A stretch of 8,916 nucleotides of DNA from Bacilli bacterium (GTDB lineage Bacteria; Bacillota_I; Bacilli_A; ML615J-28; CAG-698). Of this stretch, positions 4,344 to 8,916 are shown one piece after another (position 1 is the first letter of the stretch; each line of letters starts with the position of its first letter). The stretch is from positions 1 to 8,916 of the forward strand of contig JAQUYJ010000036.1 of assembly GCA_028691905.1 (NCBI GenBank), read 5' to 3'. The position numbers and the translations under genes are program-made. The notes beneath the pieces were generated by a model that saw nothing but the letters and a program-made list of their open reading frames with translations, did no database searches and had not been told where the DNA came from.

Positions 4344-6953
4344 ATGAATAGTAAAGCAATTATAAGAAAAACCTTGCCATTAATCATTGCCCTTGTGGTA
4401 ATAATTATAGTGGCAGTATCCTGTACCATCTTTTCGAAAGAGAAAAGTGTACCCTGGATTTCTAATTCAGATGATGATTATTTCACAAAAGGAAATATCG
4501 TTATAAAAAATAACGAAATGTACAGCGAATTACGAAATCAAAAAGGTATCGCTACATTAGTAAGTATGGTAGATGAATATTTATTATCCGTTACTAAAAA
4601 TGCCAATGATGTAAGTTATTTGGATGCTGTAACTGCTCAAGAAATAGCTGATGAAATTGAGACAGCTATTTTCCCCAATGGTAGAACCGGTGTTGTAGCA
4701 GATGATGACAAAACAATCACCGACTGGGAACAATCGATGTTTTTGGGGCAGGGGTTACGTAATCAGGATGAAATAGATGATTACTATCGTTTGGTTCTTG
4801 CAAAAGAAGCATATACGAGAGATGAGTTGGTAAAAGCATATGAAGAGTCGATTAGCAATAACGATGAAGATGACGAAGACACATTTGAAGATGATACCAT
4901 TACTGCTGAAGATATTGAAAAATATTATGACAGCAATTATACAACCAGTTACTGGACCGTTATTATCAATTATTCAACACTGAATGAAGCAAAAGTTGCG
5001 CTTTCACAACTCGGAATTGAAATCGGCAAAAACGCTTCTGATCAAGCCTGCTGGGTTTGGGGAGCGACTGATGTTGCCTTAACTGCTGAAGAAATCAAAC
5101 AAGCTTTTATTGATTTATATAATAATAAATTCAGTTATAAAGTTTCGGGATATCCCAATGCGGATCCCAATGATAATCAATATTTAGGATCCGATCAATA
5201 TCAGACAGTTGCCGGTGAAATTATTTTCAATACCACGCTCGACAGCGATGAAGATTCCCTTAAAAATTTATTCTATTATACAAATGCGGAATTGACTGCC
5301 ATTGCCAGCAGTACTACTTCTGGAATGGTTCCTTATATTAAAGGATTGGATGCCTATAACAGTGATAATGCTGAATTATTAAAAACATATTCCGTCAATC
5401 CTAAAAGTTTTTCAGGAAGTTATTACCTGGTGTTTAAAATTGACTATGTAGACCCAGTTGCTCAAGACGCTGTAGCTGATGAAATAATTGAGAAAATTAT
5501 CGATTCTAAAGTAACTGCCGCAGCAATTGGCGCAGAAATGGGTGAGTTACGTGCTGAACATCAATTCACTATTTATGACAGTAAATTTGAAACCAATTAT
5601 AAAGGCACTTATTACACCAGCCACGTAACCACCAAAAAAGAAAGCAAAACAGATGTTGCATCTTTGAGTGATAAGACATTTACAGCGGATGAATTATTTG
5701 CAAAATTAAGCCGTCTCTATGGATTGCTTGCAAGTGTGGATTTCTTTACCAGAGAATATTTATTATATTCAGAATATAACACCATCTATCAATACAATGG
5801 TCCGGATACAAAAGGAACTGTTTTAGATGCAGATGAATGGAAAGATATCGAAGATCAGGTTGCTGACATCAAAGAAAACTTTAAAGCCAATGGATATTAT
5901 GAATCCGGATATGGCGTAAGTTATGGTTGGGAAAACTTCTTACGCGATTATTATAAAGTGGATAATACCGATGAATTGAAATTGTACTTTTTGCGTCAGG
6001 AAATTGTTTCTAACTATAAAGACGCTATTACTGATGTGGAAACCATTTGGGATACTATTTATAGTCCCAAAATGAATGAAACATATAATGATTTTCTTTC
6101 TGCAAACGGAATGCACCTTTTGATTTATAAGACCGATGAAGACGGCAAAAATGTTGATCCTGTTGATTGGACCGTATATGAAACTCAAGTTGCTGAAGAA
6201 TTGTATGATAACGTATTAAATCGTCTTGCTACAACTATGCCAAGCAAATTCAGCAGTTTATTAAGTACAACTATTGTTGAAGAATACAATAATGCTCCCC
6301 GTTTCGTTGCTACACTTGCGCAGGATGCAGCCTCACAACCGGTTTGGTCAGCAGCAACAGATTGGGTACTGGTTGACAGTGAAGACTATTTATATTCCAA
6401 AGCAAAAACATTGAATTTCCAAATCAAATATGAAGCATTGACAACTACTGCTGGCGTAATGGTTGATCCGTTTGAAGATGCAGTGCGAGAAATTTGGGAC
6501 AATGCCCTTACTACCAACACATTCGGCGAAGATATTGTTATTTATGATAAGACATTTGCCAACTATCTAGTAACAGAATTCGGTTATCATGTTTATGTCA
6601 ATACTTCAACAACCAATCGGGCAACTGTTTCCGTCAGCGGAACAGATCAGGTTGCTCCTATTCCAACAAAAGAACAAGTATTATTATATGTAGAAAATGA
6701 TGCTACAACCGCTCTTACTACATTAATTAAAAAAGGTATTACAACTTACTTCAGCCCGATTCGTACTGAATTGACCGGCAATTACTATTATTCTATTCGC
6801 TTGTTTGAAACATTACGTGATATTTCTGATGAAGTAGTATTTGCAGACAATACCCTTAATACCAATGATGAATTTGCTTCGATTTTCCAATATCAAATTG
6901 ATACATATTATAAGCAATTACGATATGTTGAAAATCCCGCTGATTCAGATTAA
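4344..6953 (+). CDS. Large PrsA/SurA-like secreted foldase, possibly a lipoprotein, with two tandem units
   Basis: An 869-residue exported protein. Lys/Arg residues (4-9) precede a hydrophobic segment (10-25) and Cys27 in AVSC, an acceptable but not ideal lipobox, so it is a lipoprotein or N-terminally anchored outside the membrane. Residues 50-82 (NIVIKNNEMYSELRNQKG then VDEYLLS) resemble the PrsA/SurA N-terminal chaperone region. A similar stretch recurs at 445-475 (TFTADELFAKL then TREYLLYSEYN). Further parallels are DWEQSMFLG/GWENFLRDY (127, 528), YWTVIINY/MHLLIYKT (203, 590) and GSYYLVFKI/GNYYYSIRL (358, 812). MHLLIY and FGYHVYVN (746-753) recall the first and last parvulin strands, but the spacing is longer than a normal PPIC domain and no clear active site is visible. 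Ordinary PrsA is about 290 residues. An acidic linker lies at 174-184. The family call is inference; it could be a pure chaperone without isomerase activity. Confidence 0.6.
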   Translation: MNSKAIIRKTLPLIIALVVIIIVAVSCTIFSKEKSVPWISNSDDDYFTKGNIVIKNNEMYSELRNQKGIATLVSMVDEYLLSVTKNANDVSYLDAVTAQEIADEIETAIFPNGRTGVVADDDKTITDWEQSMFLGQGLRNQDEIDDYYRLVLAKEAYTRDELVKAYEESISNNDEDDEDTFEDDTITAEDIEKYYDSNYTTSYWTVIINYSTLNEAKVALSQLGIEIGKNASDQACWVWGATDVALTAEEIKQAFIDLYNNKFSYKVSGYPNADPNDNQYLGSDQYQTVAGEIIFNTTLDSDEDSLKNLFYYTNAELTAIASSTTSGMVPYIKGLDAYNSDNAELLKTYSVNPKSFSGSYYLVFKIDYVDPVAQDAVADEIIEKIIDSKVTAAAIGAEMGELRAEHQFTIYDSKFETNYKGTYYTSHVTTKKESKTDVASLSDKTFTADELFAKLSRLYGLLASVDFFTREYLLYSEYNTIYQYNGPDTKGTVLDADEWKDIEDQVADIKENFKANGYYESGYGVSYGWENFLRDYYKVDNTDELKLYFLRQEIVSNYKDAITDVETIWDTIYSPKMNETYNDFLSANGMHLLIYKTDEDGKNVDPVDWTVYETQVAEELYDNVLNRLATTMPSKFSSLLSTTIVEEYNNAPRFVATLAQDAASQPVWSAATDWVLVDSEDYLYSKAKTLNFQIKYEALTTTAGVMVDPFEDAVREIWDNALTTNTFGEDIVIYDKTFANYLVTEFGYHVYVNTSTTNRATVSVSGTDQVAPIPTKEQVLLYVENDATTALTTLIKKGITTYFSPIRTELTGNYYYSIRLFETLRDISDEVVFADNTLNTNDEFASIFQYQIDTYYKQLRYVENPADSD

Positions 6954-6965
6954 CAATAACGAATG

Positions 6966-6994
6966 AATGGTGCCGTATCGGTACCATTTTTCTT
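6966..6994 (+). terminator. Rho-independent terminator after the foldase-like gene
   Basis: AATGGTGCCG (6966-6975) pairs with CGGTACCATT (6979-6988) over 10 bp, including one G-T wobble, around a three-base loop. T-rich sequence TTTTTCTT (6987-6994) follows. It begins 12 bases after the TAA stop. Confidence 0.85.
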
Positions 6995-7009
6995 ATTCAT
7001 ATATTTACC

Positions 7010-7038
7010 TTGAATAACAGGGAAAAAAAAGGTATAAT
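7010..7038 (+). promoter_or_regulatory. Promoter of the walJ-rlmH-uvrB operon
   Basis: TTGAAT (7010-7015), a 17-base spacer and a perfect TATAAT (7033-7038) precede walJ. A leader of about 20 bases contains AAAGGAAG, nine bases before the ATG. It lies directly after the preceding terminator. Confidence 0.8.
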
Positions 7039-7064
7039 AAACAGTAGAAAAGGAAGAATAAAAC

Positions 7065-7844
7065 ATGAAATTTCAGATTATTGCCAGTGGATCAAAAGGA
7101 AATATGACATACATTGAAACGAAGGAAACCAAAATTTTAATTGATGCTGGGATTTCATTGAAAGAAGCAAAAAACAGAGTTTCTTATCCTCTGGAACAGA
7201 TTGATGTAATTATTATTACCCACAATCACTCCGATCATATAAAATATTTACCCACTATTGCCAGACATACCAATGCCGTAGTCTATATCCAGAAAGGAAG
7301 CCTGGACAATGCACCCTCAGCAATCAAGGATAAATGCGAAGGAATGAAGTTTCATTATATTGAAGCGAATAAAAAATATGTATTCCGTGATTTTATTTTC
7401 TTCACTTTGTTACTGTCCCATGATGTCGATTGTTTAGGATTGATTTGTTCCAATAATAAGAAAACGCTGGGATATATTACCGATACCGGATTTTTACCGA
7501 TTCCTTACCTGGATTTATTAAAAAAGGTGGATGCACTGGTTATTGAATCCAATCATGATATCGAGCTGTTGGCAAACAGTGATCGTCACTGGTCGCTGAA
7601 AGAACGGATATTTTCTATTCAAGGCCATATGTCAAATTTGGTCTGCAGTCAGATTGTAAGAGAAATTGTATCTGCAAGAAAAGTAAAAACCATTATATTG
7701 GCTCATTTAAGTGAGGATTGCAACAGCGAGGAGCTAGCCGTTGACACGGTATTGAATGCTTTGGATGGAGAATTTATCCCACAAATAATGGTGGCTTACC
7801 AATATCAGGCAACAGAGATGGTGGAATTGAAAAATGATGATTAA
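7065..7844 (+). CDS. walJ: Metallo-beta-lactamase-fold hydrolase WalJ (YycJ)
   Basis: A 259-residue protein, close to the length of Bacillus YycJ/WalJ. The opening IIASGSKGN (5-13) and LIDAGIS (25-31) are typical. The metal-binding motif THNHSDH gives His53, His55, Asp57 and His58. Further likely ligands are His119 (SHD), Asp140 (ITDTG), and His214 (LAHLSED). ESNHD (161-165) and GHMSN (187-191) are family hallmarks. The family contains nuclease-like enzymes; WalJ is linked to coordinating cell division or DNA replication with cell-wall control in Gram-positives, but its exact substrate is uncertain. In Bacillus it sits at the end of the walRK operon, close to rlmH. Here the neighbour on the left is unrelated and walJ heads its own operon, overlapping rlmH by 11 bases. 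Confidence 0.92.
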   Translation: MKFQIIASGSKGNMTYIETKETKILIDAGISLKEAKNRVSYPLEQIDVIIITHNHSDHIKYLPTIARHTNAVVYIQKGSLDNAPSAIKDKCEGMKFHYIEANKKYVFRDFIFFTLLLSHDVDCLGLICSNNKKTLGYITDTGFLPIPYLDLLKKVDALVIESNHDIELLANSDRHWSLKERIFSIQGHMSNLVCSQIVREIVSARKVKTIILAHLSEDCNSEELAVDTVLNALDGEFIPQIMVAYQYQATEMVELKNDD

Positions 7845-8295
7845 AATTCTTGCCATCGGTAAACTGAAAGAGACGTATTGGATTGATGCCATAGCAGAAT
7901 ACCAAAAGCGATTGAATAAATGGATTCCAGTCCATGTTATAGAAATAAAGGAAGAAACAACATCCGATATCAACAAAAACAAAGAAAAAGAGGGACTGTT
8001 GATTCTTTCTTCTATCGAATCATCGGATTACGTAATTACATTGGAAATAAATGGTTTGAATATCGGAAGTGAAAAACTCGCTCATCTGTTTGAAGAAAGA
8101 ATAACGTACGGAAACAGTAATATCGTTATCGTTATCGGAGGATCGGATGGACTTAGCAACGAAGTAAGTATGCGCAGCAATTATGCACTGTCTTTCGGAA
8201 AACAAACGTTTCCTCATCAGATGATAAGGGTGATGCTTTTCGAACAACTGTATCGTGCTTTCTCGATAATTCACCATCAAAAATATCATAAATAG
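7834..8295 (+). CDS. rlmH: 23S rRNA (pseudouridine1915-N3)-methyltransferase RlmH
   Basis: A 153-residue SPOUT-class methyltransferase (typical 155-160) that uses S-adenosylmethionine to methylate pseudouridine 1915 in helix 69 of 23S rRNA on assembled ribosomes. Evidence: the opening IKILAIGKLKE (3-13), the SAM-binding loop VIGGSDGLS (100-108), the knot region FGKQTFPHQMIR (121-132), EQLYRAF (137-143), and the C-terminal YHK (151-153) that is invariant in the family. The residue before that tail is Lys rather than the usual Pro. Two ATG codons stand in a row (7834 and 7837). The first is chosen because GGTGG (7820-7824) is nine bases away, but either is possible. It overlaps walJ by 11 bases, pointing to coupled translation, and uvrB begins nine bases after its TAG stop. 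Confidence 0.95.
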   Translation: MMIKILAIGKLKETYWIDAIAEYQKRLNKWIPVHVIEIKEETTSDINKNKEKEGLLILSSIESSDYVITLEINGLNIGSEKLAHLFEERITYGNSNIVIVIGGSDGLSNEVSMRSNYALSFGKQTFPHQMIRVMLFEQLYRAFSIIHHQKYHK

Positions 8296-8304
8296 GGGTA
8301 TATT

Positions 8305-8916
8305 ATGTTTCAATTAGTCAGTCAATACCACCCAACAGGGGATCAACCCGAAGCCATTCGAGTATTAACCGAAAATGTGGAAAAAAAGATTCGTTATCAA
8401 ACATTGCTTGGGGCAACGGGAACGGGTAAAACATATACGATTGCCAATGTGATTGCCAACACAAATAAAAATACACTGGTTTTAGCTCACAACAAAACGT
8501 TGGCTGGACAATTATACAGTGAACTAAAGGCCTTTTTTCCTCATAACCACGTTGAATATTTTATATCGTATTATGATTATTATCAACCGGAAGCATATGT
8601 AGCTAGTAAAGATCTCTATATTGAAAAAGATTCGAGCATCAATGATGATATTGACCAAATGCGGCACAGTACTGTTTCCAGTTTATTGACAGAAGAAAAC
8701 GTCATCGTAGTAAGCAGTGTTTCCTGTATTTATGGAATTGGAGACCCGGAGGACTATCGGCAGAATCTTCTTATAATAAAGAGAGGGCAGAAAATTAACC
8801 GCGAACAGTTATTCATGAAATTAATCAATATGCAATATGAACGTAATGACTATGATTTAAAGCGGGGAACCTTTCGCTCCAAAGGGGATACGATTGATAT
8901 CATCCTTACCGGTGAA
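8305..8916 (+). CDS. uvrB: Excinuclease ABC subunit UvrB (5' part, cut by window edge)
   Basis: The first 204 residues of a protein that is normally about 660. UvrB verifies lesions delivered by UvrA and loads UvrC for incision in nucleotide excision repair. Visible features: the N-terminal HPTGDQPEAI (9-18), Walker A GATGTGKT (36-43), AHNKTLAGQLYSE (61-73), the damage-probing beta-hairpin YYDYYQPEAYV (89-99), then YIEKDSSINDDID, SSVSCIYG and QYERNDYDLKRGTFR. Some positions differ from common sequences, such as AYVA for AYVP and RHSTV for RHSAT, but no catalytic residue is lost in the visible part. AGGGG (8294-8298), overlapping the rlmH stop, serves as the ribosome binding site. Cotranscription with walJ and rlmH is likely, as no terminator separates them. 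Confidence 0.97.
   Translation, partial: MFQLVSQYHPTGDQPEAIRVLTENVEKKIRYQTLLGATGTGKTYTIANVIANTNKNTLVLAHNKTLAGQLYSELKAFFPHNHVEYFISYYDYYQPEAYVASKDLYIEKDSSINDDIDQMRHSTVSSLLTEENVIVVSSVSCIYGIGDPEDYRQNLLIIKRGQKINREQLFMKLINMQYERNDYDLKRGTFRSKGDTIDIILTGE

Noticed and set aside
6108..6602. A standard PPIC parvulin domain
   Set aside because: MHLLIY and FGYHVYVN look like its ends, but about 165 residues lie between the strands instead of about 95 and the usual glycine-rich middle is missing, so only a remote relation is claimed.
1..8916. Mobile element, CRISPR array, tRNA or defence island
   Set aside because: No transposase, terminal repeats, spaced direct repeats, cloverleaf sequence or toxin-antitoxin-like pair was found on either strand.

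Overview
The window is an AT-rich chromosomal stretch of a low-GC Gram-positive bacterium. The housekeeping proteins (YhaM, WalJ/YycJ, RlmH, YigZ, UvrB) all resemble their Bacillota versions, Shine-Dalgarno sites are strong, and promoters are of the SigA type. Several proteins are divergent from textbook members. That, together with stops that are only TAA or TAG, suggests a fast-evolving lineage near Erysipelotrichia or the deep non-wall-less Mollicutes relatives; this placement is inference. Tryptophan is encoded by TGG and no long frame needs UGA read-through, so the standard code applies.

Layout. (1) 1-586, minus strand: the start of an ABC transporter ATPase that runs off the left edge. 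It has a clear promoter, but every nucleotide-handling motif is replaced. (2) 587-818: intergenic, holding that promoter and a probable terminator for the next gene. (3) 819-1451, minus: yigZ. (4) 1452-1576: divergent intergenic region. (5) 1577-4163, plus: a two-gene operon made of a CCA-adding-enzyme-like nucleotidyltransferase with a long C-terminal extension, and yhaM, whose start lies inside the first gene. A hairpin terminator overlaps the yhaM stop. (6) 4344-6953, plus: a single-gene unit with its own promoter and terminator. It encodes an 869-residue membrane-anchored or lipid-anchored protein that looks like a doubled PrsA/SurA-type foldase. (7) 7065 to the right edge, plus: an operon walJ-rlmH-uvrB, the first two overlapping and the last two nine bases apart; uvrB is cut by the window end.

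Functions. Region 5 pairs an RNA 3'-end polymerase-like protein with a 3'-to-5' exoribonuclease, which suggests RNA 3'-end processing. Region 6 belongs to the cell surface and probably to secretion or protein folding. Region 7 joins a metallo-beta-lactamase-fold nuclease-like protein, a 23S rRNA methyltransferase and a nucleotide-excision repair subunit. No tRNA or rRNA gene, insertion sequence, CRISPR array or phage gene is visible. The points most worth following are the catalytically degenerate ABC ATPase, the divergent nucleotidyltransferase coupled to YhaM, and the double-size foldase-like protein.
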